Part shown: in pieces, positions 1-7,519 of the stretch
Layout: the number at the start of each line of letters is the position of its first letter
Position numbering within the stretch: the first letter of the stretch is position 1
From: Flavonifractor avistercoris
GTDB lineage: Bacteria; Bacillota; Clostridia; Oscillospirales; Oscillospiraceae
Length of the DNA stretch: 12,552 nt
Assembly: GCA_019119085.1 (NCBI GenBank)
Contig: DWXT01000118.1
Coordinates: forward strand, 1-12,552
Direction: 5' to 3'
Made by a program: the position numbers and the translations under genes
Notes under the pieces: model-generated
Seen by the model: the letters and a program-made list of their open reading frames with translations, nothing else
Databases searched by the model: none
Told to the model about the DNA's origin: nothing

Positions 1-641
1 ACGTTCTCAATCACGGTCTTGGCAGCGCCGGCCTCGTCGTAGGGCTGGGTCTGCATCACGCCGGGACGCACGGTGGACATCTGGGGACGGAACCGGGGGC
101 AGATGATGGTGGCCATCAGGTGACCGCCGAAAGCGGGACGGGTCATCTTCAGGTTGGTGTTCTCCTCGAACTTGGTGTTGTCCACGTCGATGGTGGAGGT
201 GGTCTTCAGGAAGGCCTTGTACTTCTCCACGTCCACATCCAAGTGGGTGCAGTCGGCGGTCAGGCCGGTGTGCAGACGGGCCGCGCAGCGGGGGCCCAGG
301 TCACGGCCGATGTTGGTGGCGCCGATCAGGAAAATCTCCGGCTTCTTGTCCTCCACCAGGTCGCAGATGACCTTGGTGTAGGCATCGGTGGTGTACACGT
401 CCAACAGCTCGTGGTTGCAGTAGTAGACCTTGTCCGCGCCGTAGCCGCCCAGCGCCTTCAGGTAGTCCTCCTTGATGTCCTTGCCCAGGACGACGCCGCA
501 CAGCTCCACGCCCAGGTCGTTGGCCAGCTTCCGGCCCTCACTCAGCAGCTGGTAGCTGGTGGACATGATCACGCCCTCGCGCTGCTCACAGAATACCCAT
601 ACGCCCTTGAAGGCGGCGGTGTCTTTACTATCAAAAGCCAT
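1..641 (-). CDS. etfA: Electron transfer flavoprotein subunit alpha (partial, 3' end outside window)
   Basis: This reading frame runs off the left edge, so 213 residues of a protein that is usually about 340 or more are visible. EtfA pairs with EtfB to carry electrons; here it is almost certainly the partner of the adjacent butyryl-CoA dehydrogenase. The visible part is the N-terminal alpha/beta domain. The signature TRPAFGG (residues 167-173) and the RPQMSTVRPGVM stretch (185-196) match EtfA proteins just before the C-terminal FAD domain, which is missing only because the window ends. The ATG at 639-641 follows a good ribosome binding site (GAAAGGAG, about 649-656) and lies 19 bp after the etfB stop, which indicates translation from one operon mRNA. 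The frame has no stop codon within the window. Confidence 0.95.
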   Translation of the reverse strand, partial: MAFDSKDTAAFKGVWVFCEQREGVIMSTSYQLLSEGRKLANDLGVELCGVVLGKDIKEDYLKALGGYGADKVYYCNHELLDVYTTDAYTKVICDLVEDKKPEIFLIGATNIGRDLGPRCAARLHTGLTADCTHLDVDVEKYKAFLKTTSTIDVDNTKFEENTNLKMTRPAFGGHLMATIICPRFRPQMSTVRPGVMQTQPYDEAGAAKTVIEN

Positions 642-660
642 TGTGTTGCTCTCCTTTCAA

Positions 661-1461
661 TTAGATGATGTGCTTGTCGTTGAGGATGGAGACCAGCTTT
701 TCCACGGTCGCCTTGTCAGCGCCCTCCATCATCATTCCGGCGCCCTTCACCGGGGGAGAGAAGGACTTGTACACATTCGTGGGAGAGCCCTTCAGGCCGA
801 TGGTGTCCACATCGATCAGGGGATCGTCCTTCAGCGTCTCGTAGTTGTAGATCTCCAGAGGCTTCTGATAGCACTCCATGATGCCGCCCACGCTCATGTA
901 ACGGGCGGTGTTCAGCTCCTTCACGCAGGTGATCAGGCAGGGAGTCTGCACCTTGATGGTCATGTAGCCGTCCTCCAGCAGGCGCTTCACGGTGACGGTC
1001 TTGCCCTCCACCTTGATCTCGGCGGCGTAGGACACCTGGGGCAGGTGCAGCTTCTCGGCGATCTGGGGGCCCACCTGGGCGGTGTCGCCGTCGATGGCCT
1101 GCCGGCCGCAGAAGATGATGTCGTCGTCCTCCACGCCGATCTTCTTCACAGCGGCGGCGAGGATCTGAGAGGTGGCGTAGGTATCGGAGCCGCCGAACTC
1201 ACGGGCGGACACCAGCACGGCCTCGTCCGCGCCCATGGCCAGCAGCTCACGCAGCATGCCCTCGGCGGGCGGGGGGCCCATGGACACCACGACCACCTTG
1301 CAGCCGGTGGCGTCCTTGATCCGCAGGGCGGCCTCAACAGCCGCCAGGTCGTCGTGGTTGGTGATGGTCGCCATGGCGGCACGATCCATGGTGCCGTCTT
1401 CCTTCACCGCCACCACGCCGGACGTATCCGGAACCTGCTTGACACAAACAATGCATTTCAT
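661..1461 (-). CDS. etfB: Electron transfer flavoprotein subunit beta
   Basis: The protein has 266 residues, a normal EtfB length. The N-terminus MKCIVCVKQVPDT and the block GRQAIDGDTAQVGP (residues 119-132), which lines the nucleotide/flavin site of EtfB, are diagnostic. In butyrate-forming Clostridia, EtfAB binds Bcd and bifurcates electrons from NADH to crotonyl-CoA and ferredoxin. Sitting between bcd and etfA in a crt-hbd-bcd operon supports that bifurcating role over a simple carrier role, although the sequence alone does not prove bifurcation. The ATG at 1459-1461 has a GGAGGG ribosome binding site just upstream, and the gene starts 25 bp after the bcd stop. It is expected to be cytoplasmic. 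No anomalies were seen. Confidence 0.96.
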   Translation of the reverse strand: MKCIVCVKQVPDTSGVVAVKEDGTMDRAAMATITNHDDLAAVEAALRIKDATGCKVVVVSMGPPPAEGMLRELLAMGADEAVLVSAREFGGSDTYATSQILAAAVKKIGVEDDDIIFCGRQAIDGDTAQVGPQIAEKLHLPQVSYAAEIKVEGKTVTVKRLLEDGYMTIKVQTPCLITCVKELNTARYMSVGGIMECYQKPLEIYNYETLKDDPLIDVDTIGLKGSPTNVYKSFSPPVKGAGMMMEGADKATVEKLVSILNDKHII

Positions 1462-1486
1462 ATCGTTAATTTCCCTCCAGTTCCGT

Positions 1487-2650
<1,164 letters not shown>

Positions 2651-2684
2651 TTGTTGCCTTCCTCCTAGATTTATATTTCAGAAC

Positions 2685-2717
2685 GGCGGGCGGGAGTTTT
2701 TTGGGCTCCCGCCCGTC
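2685..2717 (-). other. Strong stem-loop between hbd and bcd
   Basis: A 12-bp GC-rich inverted repeat (arms 2685-2696 and 2706-2717, one G-U pair, 9-nt loop CCCAAAAAA on the transcript) lies in the 88-bp hbd-bcd gap. No U-tract follows it on the operon strand, and the loop holds the only A/T run, so it does not look like a normal intrinsic terminator. It could stabilise or mark a processing point that sets different hbd and bcd-etfBA mRNA levels. That role is inference. Confidence 0.7.
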
Positions 2718-2738
2718 ATCGCTCGCACAGAAATGAAC

Positions 2739-3590
2739 TTACTTCTTGGTGTAGTCGTAGAAGCCTACGCCGGTCTTGCGGCCCAGCTTGCCGGCCCGCA
2801 CCATCTTTCGCATCAGCAGGGAGGCGCGGTACTTGGGGTCGTGGGTCTCGTTGTACAGGGTGTCCATGATGGCCAGGCACACGTCCAGGCCCACCAGATC
2901 GCCCAGGGCCAGGGGGCCCATGGGGTGGTTGGCGCCCAGCTTCATGGCGGTGTCAACGCCCTCCACGCTGGCCACGCCGGTGTACACCAGGTCGCAGGCC
3001 TCGTTGATCATGGGGATCAGAATCTTGTTCACCACAAAGCCGGGGGCCTCGTTGACCTCAACGGGCTCCTTGCCGATGGCCTTCGCCAGCTCGGCGATGG
3101 TGTTGTAGGTCTCGTCGGAGGTGTGGGCGCCGCGGATGACCTCCACCAGCTTCATGACGGTGGCGGGGTTGAAGAAGTGCATGCCGATGAACTTGTCGGG
3201 GCGCTGGGTGGCCGCGGCAATGGCGGTGATGGAGATGGAGGAGGTGTTGGAGGCCAGGATGGTCTCGCTCTTGCAGATCTTGTCCAGCTCGGCAAAGATG
3301 CTCTTCTTGATGTCCAGGTTCTCGATGGCGGCCTCCACAACCAGGTCGGCGTCCGCGGCAGCATTCAGATCGGTGGTGAAGGTCATCTTGTCGGTGATGG
3401 CCTTCTTGCCGGCCTCGTCCATCTTGCCCTTGGCAACCAGCTTGTCCAGGCCCTTGTTCAGACGGGCCTCAGACTTCTGGATGATCTCGTCATTGATGTC
3501 GCGAACCACCACATCATAACCGCTGCGGGCAAACACCTGGGCGATGTCCAGGCCCATGGTGCCGCCGCCGATGACAACTACCTTTTTCAT
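2739..3590 (-). CDS. hbd: 3-hydroxybutyryl-CoA dehydrogenase
   Basis: This 283-residue cytoplasmic enzyme reduces acetoacetyl-CoA to 3-hydroxybutyryl-CoA. The N-terminal Rossmann fold begins VVVIGGGTMG (residues 4-13; a Gly-for-Ala variant of the usual GAGTMG). Asp31 at the end of strand 2 favours NAD(H) over NADP(H). The catalytic region has SNTSS (114-118), and His138 of the HFFNP motif pairs with Glu150, the family's His-Glu dyad. The C-terminal dimerisation domain contains NHPMGPLALGDLVGLD and ends RKTGVGFYDYTKK, typical of short Hbd proteins. The ATG has an AGGAGG ribosome binding site at 3600-3605. It lies 60 bp after crt and before bcd. In classical solventogenic clostridia hbd is last in the operon, whereas here it is second. 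Confidence 0.96.
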   Translation of the reverse strand: MKKVVVIGGGTMGLDIAQVFARSGYDVVVRDINDEIIQKSEARLNKGLDKLVAKGKMDEAGKKAITDKMTFTTDLNAAADADLVVEAAIENLDIKKSIFAELDKICKSETILASNTSSISITAIAAATQRPDKFIGMHFFNPATVMKLVEVIRGAHTSDETYNTIAELAKAIGKEPVEVNEAPGFVVNKILIPMINEACDLVYTGVASVEGVDTAMKLGANHPMGPLALGDLVGLDVCLAIMDTLYNETHDPKYRASLLMRKMVRAGKLGRKTGVGFYDYTKK

Positions 3591-3650
3591 AGTATGTAAC
3601 CTCCTAGCTGTTTCTCATTGTCCCAACCGGGACTGAGCAGATATTCGCAT

Positions 3651-4427
3651 TTACTTGTTCTGGAAGTGTTTCTCGGTTCTCTTTTCGAGGAACGCGCCCA
3701 TGCCCTCGTCCTTGTCGGCGGTGCCGCAGCAGACGCCGAAGGCCTCGGCCTCGAAGGCGGAGCCGGTGGCGATGTCGGTCTGCATGCCCATGCGGATGCA
3801 CCGCTTGGACTCCTGCACCGCAATCTGGGCGTTGGCGCAGATGGCCTCGGCCAGCTCGATGGCCTTGGGCATCAGCTCCTCAGCGGGATACACCTCGCTG
3901 ACCAGGCCGATGGCCTTGGCCTCGTCGGCCTTGATGGTCTTGGCGGTGAGAATCAGCTCCATGGCCTTGCTGACGCCCACGATGCGGGGCAGCCGCTGGG
4001 TGCCGGCGAAGCCGGGGGTGATGCCCAGGCCCACCTCGGGCTGGCCGAACCGGGCCTTCTCACTGGCCAGGCGGATGTCGCAGGCCATGGACAGCTCACA
4101 GCCGCCGCCCAGGGCGAAGCCGTTGACAGCCGCGATGACGGGCTTGGCCATGTTCTCCAGCTTCAGGAACACGCCGCCGCCGTGCACGCCGAACTTCTTG
4201 CCGTCGATGGAGGAGAAGCCCTTCATCTCGCCGATGTCGGCGCCCGCCACAAAGGAACGGCCCGCGCCGGTCAGAATCATCACGTAGATCTCGTCGTCCG
4301 CAGCCACCTGGTCGATCATCGCGTCCAGATCGTCCAGCACCTGGCTGTTCAGTGCGTTCAGAGCCTCCTGGCGGTCAATGGTGACGATGCCCACATGGCC
4401 CTGCTTTTCCAGCTTTACAAAGCCCAT
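3651..4427 (-). CDS. crt: Crotonase / short-chain enoyl-CoA hydratase (3-hydroxybutyryl-CoA dehydratase)
   Basis: The protein has 258 residues, the standard crotonase length, and interconverts 3-hydroxybutyryl-CoA and crotonyl-CoA. Oxyanion-hole and CoA-binding segments are visible (AGADIGEM near 61-68; ALGGGCELSMACD, 105-117). The two catalytic acids are Glu111 in GGGCELS and Glu131 in GQPEVGLGITPGFAGTQRLPR. It is the first gene of the operon: the ATG at 4425-4427 follows an AAGGAGG ribosome binding site (4436-4442), with a sigma-A-like promoter and a Rex-type operator upstream. The untranslated leader is predicted at about 65 nt. The order crt-hbd-bcd-etfB-etfA fits a complete acetoacetyl-CoA to butyryl-CoA module, with thiolase encoded elsewhere. 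Confidence 0.96.
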   Translation of the reverse strand: MGFVKLEKQGHVGIVTIDRQEALNALNSQVLDDLDAMIDQVAADDEIYVMILTGAGRSFVAGADIGEMKGFSSIDGKKFGVHGGGVFLKLENMAKPVIAAVNGFALGGGCELSMACDIRLASEKARFGQPEVGLGITPGFAGTQRLPRIVGVSKAMELILTAKTIKADEAKAIGLVSEVYPAEELMPKAIELAEAICANAQIAVQESKRCIRMGMQTDIATGSAFEAEAFGVCCGTADKDEGMGAFLEKRTEKHFQNK

Positions 4428-4466
4428 TCGTTCTGCCTCCTTGCTCTCTCGGGATGGAATTGCTAA

Positions 4467-4484
4467 TTGTTATTTTTTTAACAC
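4467..4484. promoter_or_regulatory. Putative Rex (redox-sensing repressor) operator
   Basis: TTGTTATTTTTTTAACAC matches 12 of the 14 defined positions of the clostridial Rex operator TTGTTAA-N4-TTAACAA, including the exact 6-nt spacing between TGTTA and TAACA. It lies just downstream of the predicted crt start point, so bound Rex would block transcription. Rex is known to repress crt-bcd-etf-hbd operons in Clostridium when NADH/NAD+ is low. The match is seen in the sequence; binding is inferred. Confidence 0.7.
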
Positions 4485-4498
4485 AAACCTTCCTTATA

Positions 4499-4527
4499 AG
4501 TATACCGCTTTCCAACCAAACAGGCAA
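4499..4527 (-). promoter_or_regulatory. Predicted sigma-A promoter of the crt operon
   Basis: On the minus strand, -35 TTGCCT (4522-4527), a 17-bp spacer and -10 TATACT (4499-4504) lie in an AT-rich stretch within otherwise GC-rich DNA. The predicted start is near 4492, which gives a leader of about 65 nt and puts the Rex-like site at about +8 to +25. Confidence 0.75.
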
Positions 4528-4545
4528 GCAAAATGCGAGAAAAAA

Positions 4546-4563
4546 GCGTTATTTTTTTATCAA
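4546..4563. promoter_or_regulatory. Second, degenerate Rex-like site upstream of the crt promoter
   Basis: This 18-mer (GCGTTATTTTTTTATCAA) matches 10 of 14 Rex consensus positions and sits about 19 bp upstream of the -35 box. Its centre is 79 bp from the stronger site. Both contain a T7 run, so part of the resemblance may be low-complexity AT sequence. Confidence 0.3.
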
Positions 4564-4688
4564 AGAATATGGTCATTCTGCACAATTTACCAAAAAATCA
4601 TCCTGATCTCCTCGGAATAATTTGTAAACCAATTCGTTTTGGAACAAAACTCGCACGCGGCACTTTTCCTGCCCCGGGCCGGCCCTGT

Positions 4689-4781
4689 GCAATCTGCTGC
4701 CCCGCTACCCCGTCAGCCCGCTCAGCCAGCCGCTCAGCGGCACATAGGCCAGCGGCAGAAAGATGGCGGGCAGCATATTGC
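4689..4781 (-). pseudogene. Detached second copy of the DUF554 gene 3' end (remnant)
   Basis: This 93-bp stretch matches 4915-5007, the 3' end and stop of the intact DUF554 gene, at 89 of 93 positions with a constant offset of 226. Read in the gene's frame it gives NMLPAIFLPLAYVPLSGW and onward to LTG and the same TAG stop. The four differences are Leu TTG/CTG, Tyr TAC/TAT and Gly GGA/GGG (synonymous) and one Ala/Thr change. This pattern suggests divergence while coding, so a remnant of a second allele or paralogue is more likely than a fresh copying accident. Upstream, the coding match ends abruptly at a hairpin. Confidence 0.8.
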
Positions 4782-4910
4782 ACCCACCGGATGTCCCATC
4801 CGGCGGGTGCCCTTGATTCCATCCAAATCGCCGGAAGTGAATTCCGGCGATTGCAAGGTTTTGGCTCTGCCAAAACGCTTGACGGCGCAGGCGCCGTCCC
4901 GCTGCGCGGG
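4780..4910. repeat. Array of five consecutive hairpins between the two DUF554 tails
   Basis: Five stem-loops follow one another: 4780-4793/4797-4810 (14 bp, one mismatch, 3-nt loop); 4826-4836/4842-4852 (11 bp perfect, 5-nt loop); 4858-4865/4869-4876 (8 bp perfect, extended by 4 bp across a bulge); 4881-4887/4892-4898 (7 bp); and 4898-4902/4906-4910 (5 bp). No long U-tract follows any of them on the minus strand. The sequence could serve as the terminator or mRNA 3' end of DUF554, or be a REP-like dispersed intergenic element. I see no reading frame in it that I believe. Confidence 0.75.
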
Positions 4911-4914
4911 GTGG

Positions 4915-5007
4915 GCAATCTGCTGCCCCGCTATCCCGCCAGCCCGCTCAGCCAGCCGCTCAGCGGCACGTAGGCCAGCGGCAAAAAGATGGCGGGCAGC
5001 ATATTGC
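4915..5007 (-). repeat. Copy 2 of the 93-bp direct repeat (functional DUF554 3' end)
   Basis: This is the partner of the remnant at 4689-4781 (89/93 identical, same orientation). It includes the last codons and TAG stop (4931-4933) of the intact gene and 16 bp beyond. Confidence 0.85.
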
Positions 5008-5650
5008 CCACGCGGAGCTTCTCCCTGGGCAGGCCCAGCATGTTCAGGCCGATGCCCACGATGATGGTGCCTCCCACGGCGCACATCTCGGTGACGATGG
5101 CCGGGTCGATGCCCTGGCCCACCGCGCCGAAGATCAGGGTCATGCCCCCCTCGTACACCAGGATGGGGATGGCGGAGAAGGCCACGCCGACGCCCATGGC
5201 GGTGGCAAAGGTGACGGCGGTGACGCCGTCGATCACCGACTTGGAGATGAGGATGCTGTAGTCCCCCTGCATGCCGGCGGCCATGGCCCCGTTGATGGCC
5301 ATGGCGCCCACGCAGAACAGGACGGTGGCGTTGACGAAGCCCTCCACAAAGCGGCTGTTTCCCTCGCCCCGGATCAGCCTGCGGCGGAGCAGCTCCCCCG
5401 CCCCCTCCATCCGCTTTTCAATGTCGATGGCCTCCCCCAGCAGGGTTCCCACCACCATGCAGATGATGACGCACAGGGTGTCGGCGGTGGCAATCATATT
5501 GGAGATGCCGATGCCCAGCACGCACAGGCCCAGGGCAAAGGTGAGCCCCGAGGAAAACCGGGGCGGGATGCGGCCGCGGAAAAGCAGCCCCAGCAGGCTG
5601 CCCAGCAGGATCAGAGCTACATTGATGCAGGTTGCGGGCAAGGCGCTCAC
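4931..5650 (-). CDS. DUF554 family integral membrane protein
   Basis: The protein has 239 residues, usual for DUF554 (YdfK-like) proteins, whose function is not established. It is very hydrophobic, with about seven predicted membrane spans separated by short loops. Family-like stretches are GSLLGLLFRGRIP near the N-terminus, VGTLLGEAIDIEKRME in the middle, FVEGFVNATVLFCVGAMAINGAM, and GGTIIVGIGLNMLG near the C-terminus. The start is GTG at 5648-5650: an in-frame TGA lies directly upstream, so no longer form is possible. The ribosome binding site is weak. A strong promoter lies about 33 bp ahead. It is divergent from the flippase gene and does not belong to the crt operon. A transporter role is plausible but unproven. 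Its 3' end is duplicated downstream. Confidence 0.88.
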   Translation of the reverse strand: MSALPATCINVALILLGSLLGLLFRGRIPPRFSSGLTFALGLCVLGIGISNMIATADTLCVIICMVVGTLLGEAIDIEKRMEGAGELLRRRLIRGEGNSRFVEGFVNATVLFCVGAMAINGAMAAGMQGDYSILISKSVIDGVTAVTFATAMGVGVAFSAIPILVYEGGMTLIFGAVGQGIDPAIVTEMCAVGGTIIVGIGLNMLGLPREKLRVGNMLPAIFLPLAYVPLSGWLSGLAG

Positions 5651-5682
5651 TCACTTTCGTACTGCAATGTGATGATGTGTCT

Positions 5683-5711
5683 ATCATATACGCTCCGGCC
5701 CGGTTTGTCAA
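5683..5711 (-). promoter_or_regulatory. Predicted sigma-A promoter of the DUF554 gene
   Basis: The minus strand shows a perfect -35 TTGACA (5706-5711), a 17-bp spacer and -10 TATGAT (5683-5688), placing the start near 5676 and leaving a leader of about 26 nt before the GTG codon. Confidence 0.8.
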
Positions 5712-5793
5712 AACTTTTCCCCAGGCATGGCGGACAACCCGTGGTGAATAGGGTGTAATTGTCCCGGATACCCGCTCGGAAGGGGGCCGCGCC

Positions 5794-7323
5794 TTGAAAC
5801 TCGACCGCACGTCCATGCTCTACGGCACGCTGGTGCTGACGCTCACCAGCATCGTCTCCCAATTTCTCGGCTTCGTCTACCGCATTTTCCTCTCCCGGCT
5901 CATCGGCGCGGAGGTGATGGGGCTCTACCAGCTGATCATGCCGGTGTTCTCCGTGCTCCTCTCCCTCACCGCCGTGGGGCTAACGGCGGCGGTGTCCAAC
6001 CTGTCCTCCCAGTACCACGCCATGGGCCGCCCCGCCGTGATCGGGCAGGTGCTCCGCCGCTGCCTGGCGTGCTTCCTTCTGCTGTTCGCCGCCGTGGCGG
6101 CGGTGGTGGTGGTGCTCTATGACCCCATCTCGGTGTACCTGCTGGGGGACGCCCGCACCCAGCTGGGGCTGCTGCTCCTGCTGCCCTGCGTCCTGCTCAC
6201 CGGGGTGGAGAACCTGCACAAGCACTATTTCTACGGCACGGGCAGCATCCGCCCCCCGGCGGCGGTGGAGCTGTGCGAGCAGTTTATCCGCACCGGGGCG
6301 GTGCTGGGCCTGCTGGTGCTCTTCCTCCCCCAGAACCCGGAGCGCACCGTGGGGCTCATCGTCCTGGGCATGATCACCTGCGAGGTGTTCTCCGCCGTCA
6401 CCCTCTTTTTTCTGACCCGGCGGCGGCTGAGCCGGGCGGGCTCCCGGGAGGAGGGGCGGCGCCTGAACCGCCGCATCGCCTCCATCGCGGTGCCCATCGG
6501 CCTGACCAGCCTGCTGGGCAACCTGATGGGCTCGGCCACGTCGGTGCTCATCCCCCAGCGGCTGGTTCACGCCGGGGCCCAGGTGTCGGAGGCCATGGAG
6601 GCCTTCGGCGTGCTGTGCGGCATGACCCTGCCCATGCTGTGCCTGCCCACCGCCTTCATCGGCGCCCTGGGCCTCGTCCTGGTGCCCAAGCTGGCGGAGG
6701 GGGTGGCCCTGGGGCGGCCGGAGCTGGTACGCCGTCGAGTGGGCCGCTCCCTGCTGGCCACGTCGGTGCTCATCCTGCCCGCCATGTCCCTGCTGGCGGC
6801 GGTGGGCCCCGATCTGGGGGCCGCCCTCTTCGGGGAGCCCGCGGCGGGCCGGTACATCCTCCCCCTGGCGGCGGGGGTGGCCCTGTCCTGCTACCAGTCG
6901 GTGCTGGCCAGCGCCCTCAACGGCCTGGGCAGGCCCCAGGCCGCCGCCCGCAACGCCATCCTCTCCGGCGCGGTGGAGCTGGCCTGCGTCTATATCCTCA
7001 TGGGCCTGCCCGGCCTGGGGCTGCGGGGCTATGTGGCCGGCTTCCTGGTGTCCACCGCCCTGGGTCTGCTCCTCAACTGGCGGGACGTGCGGCGGTGCAC
7101 CGGCCTGCGGCCCCGGCTCTTCCAGTGGCTCACCGCCCCCGGCCTGTCCGCCCTGCTGGCCGGGCTGGTGACCAACCTGCTCCGGCAGGTGCTCTCCGGC
7201 GCGGGCATGTCCCCCCTCTCCGGGGCGGCGGTCTGCCTGGTGTTCGGCACCGTCCTCTACCTGGCCGCCCTCCAGGCCCAGGGGGTGGATCTGCGCCGGA
7301 TCTTCCGGCTGCGCACAGCATAA
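5794..7323 (+). CDS. spoVB: SpoVB-like lipid/polysaccharide flippase (MOP superfamily)
   Basis: This 509-residue polytopic membrane protein has about 14 hydrophobic segments and the SpoVB/polysaccharide-synthesis family start: GTLVLTLTSIVSQFLGFVYR, then LIGAEVMGLYQLIMP. Length and organisation match B. subtilis SpoVB (about 518 residues), a MurJ-related flippase implicated in spore cortex formation. A general Wzx/MurJ-type exporter is the alternative. The start is TTG at 5794, chosen because AGGGGG lies 7 nt upstream and the encoded N-terminus fits the family; an internal ATG at 5815 would remove the first seven residues. It is the only plus-strand gene here and appears monocistronic, converging on the M20 gene. 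I found no convincing sigma-A promoter in the 143-bp divergent gap; a sporulation sigma factor is possible but no clear site was seen. Confidence 0.88.
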   Translation: MKLDRTSMLYGTLVLTLTSIVSQFLGFVYRIFLSRLIGAEVMGLYQLIMPVFSVLLSLTAVGLTAAVSNLSSQYHAMGRPAVIGQVLRRCLACFLLLFAAVAAVVVVLYDPISVYLLGDARTQLGLLLLLPCVLLTGVENLHKHYFYGTGSIRPPAAVELCEQFIRTGAVLGLLVLFLPQNPERTVGLIVLGMITCEVFSAVTLFFLTRRRLSRAGSREEGRRLNRRIASIAVPIGLTSLLGNLMGSATSVLIPQRLVHAGAQVSEAMEAFGVLCGMTLPMLCLPTAFIGALGLVLVPKLAEGVALGRPELVRRRVGRSLLATSVLILPAMSLLAAVGPDLGAALFGEPAAGRYILPLAAGVALSCYQSVLASALNGLGRPQAAARNAILSGAVELACVYILMGLPGLGLRGYVAGFLVSTALGLLLNWRDVRRCTGLRPRLFQWLTAPGLSALLAGLVTNLLRQVLSGAGMSPLSGAAVCLVFGTVLYLAALQAQGVDLRRIFRLRTA

Positions 7324-7327
7324 AACC

Positions 7328-7353
7328 GCGCCCTGCGGCAGGCCGCAGGGCGC
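7328..7353. terminator. 26-bp palindrome, copy 1, directly after the flippase stop codon
   Basis: Perfect 12-bp arms (7328-7339, 7342-7353) flank a central AG, starting 5 nt after the TAA. No T-run follows on the plus strand; on the minus strand it is followed by GGTTTTA. It may contribute to termination or 3'-end protection. An identical copy lies at 7520-7545. Confidence 0.5.
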
Positions 7354-7390
7354 ATCAGCCTGTCGAAAAAGTCTTTTCGACAGGCTGATG
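7353..7390. terminator. 17-bp perfect hairpin in the convergent gap
   Basis: Arms 7353-7369 and 7374-7390 are perfectly complementary around a 4-nt loop. The upper stem is A/T and the base is GC-rich, without a T-run directly after. It is very stable and works in either orientation. Confidence 0.55.
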
Positions 7391-7425
7391 AACTTTTTGA
7401 AACTTCAAAAAAGTTTCAAAAAGTT
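7391..7425. terminator. 15-bp perfect AT-rich hairpin in the convergent gap
   Basis: Arms 7391-7405 and 7411-7425 pair perfectly around CAAAA, immediately abutting the preceding hairpin. The plus-strand continuation GTTTGATTT is moderately T-rich. Confidence 0.5.
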
Positions 7426-7439
7426 GTTTGATTTAACGC

Positions 7440-7466
7440 GAAAGGGAACCCTGACGGTTCCCTTTC
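7440..7466 (+). terminator. 11-bp hairpin followed by a T-rich tract
   Basis: Arms 7440-7450 (GAAAGGGAACC) and 7456-7466 pair perfectly around CTGAC, and the plus strand continues ACACTTTTCTT. Of the hairpins here this looks most like an intrinsic terminator for the flippase transcript, although it lies about 115 bp past the stop. Confidence 0.5.
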
Positions 7467-7519
7467 ACACTTTTCTTCCCTCCGAATCCTTCGGCCGGAT
7501 AGTTTATCGACAGCCTGCC

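Noticed and set aside
2685..2717. Intrinsic terminator inside the butyrate operon
   Set aside because: No U-tract follows the stem on the operon strand, and bcd has no obvious promoter of its own in the gap.
4598..4918. Minus-strand 106-codon open frame across the hairpin array and tail remnant
   Set aside because: It reads the DUF554 remnant in a different frame from the parent gene and runs through palindromes, with no ribosome binding site that I trust.
4689..5007. Simple tandem duplication of a 226-bp unit
   Set aside because: The hairpin segment is not repeated beyond copy 1, so only the 93-bp tail is duplicated.
5712..5793. Promoter for the flippase gene, including a GACAA...TTGTC inverted repeat at 5733-5763
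   Set aside because: No -35/-10 pair with acceptable spacing was found on the plus strand, and the 5-bp arms are too short to call an operator.
6273..7388. Plus-strand frame of 371 codons overlapping the flippase gene
   Set aside because: It is a Pro/Gly/Arg/Ala-rich out-of-frame reading of the flippase gene with no recognisable protein.
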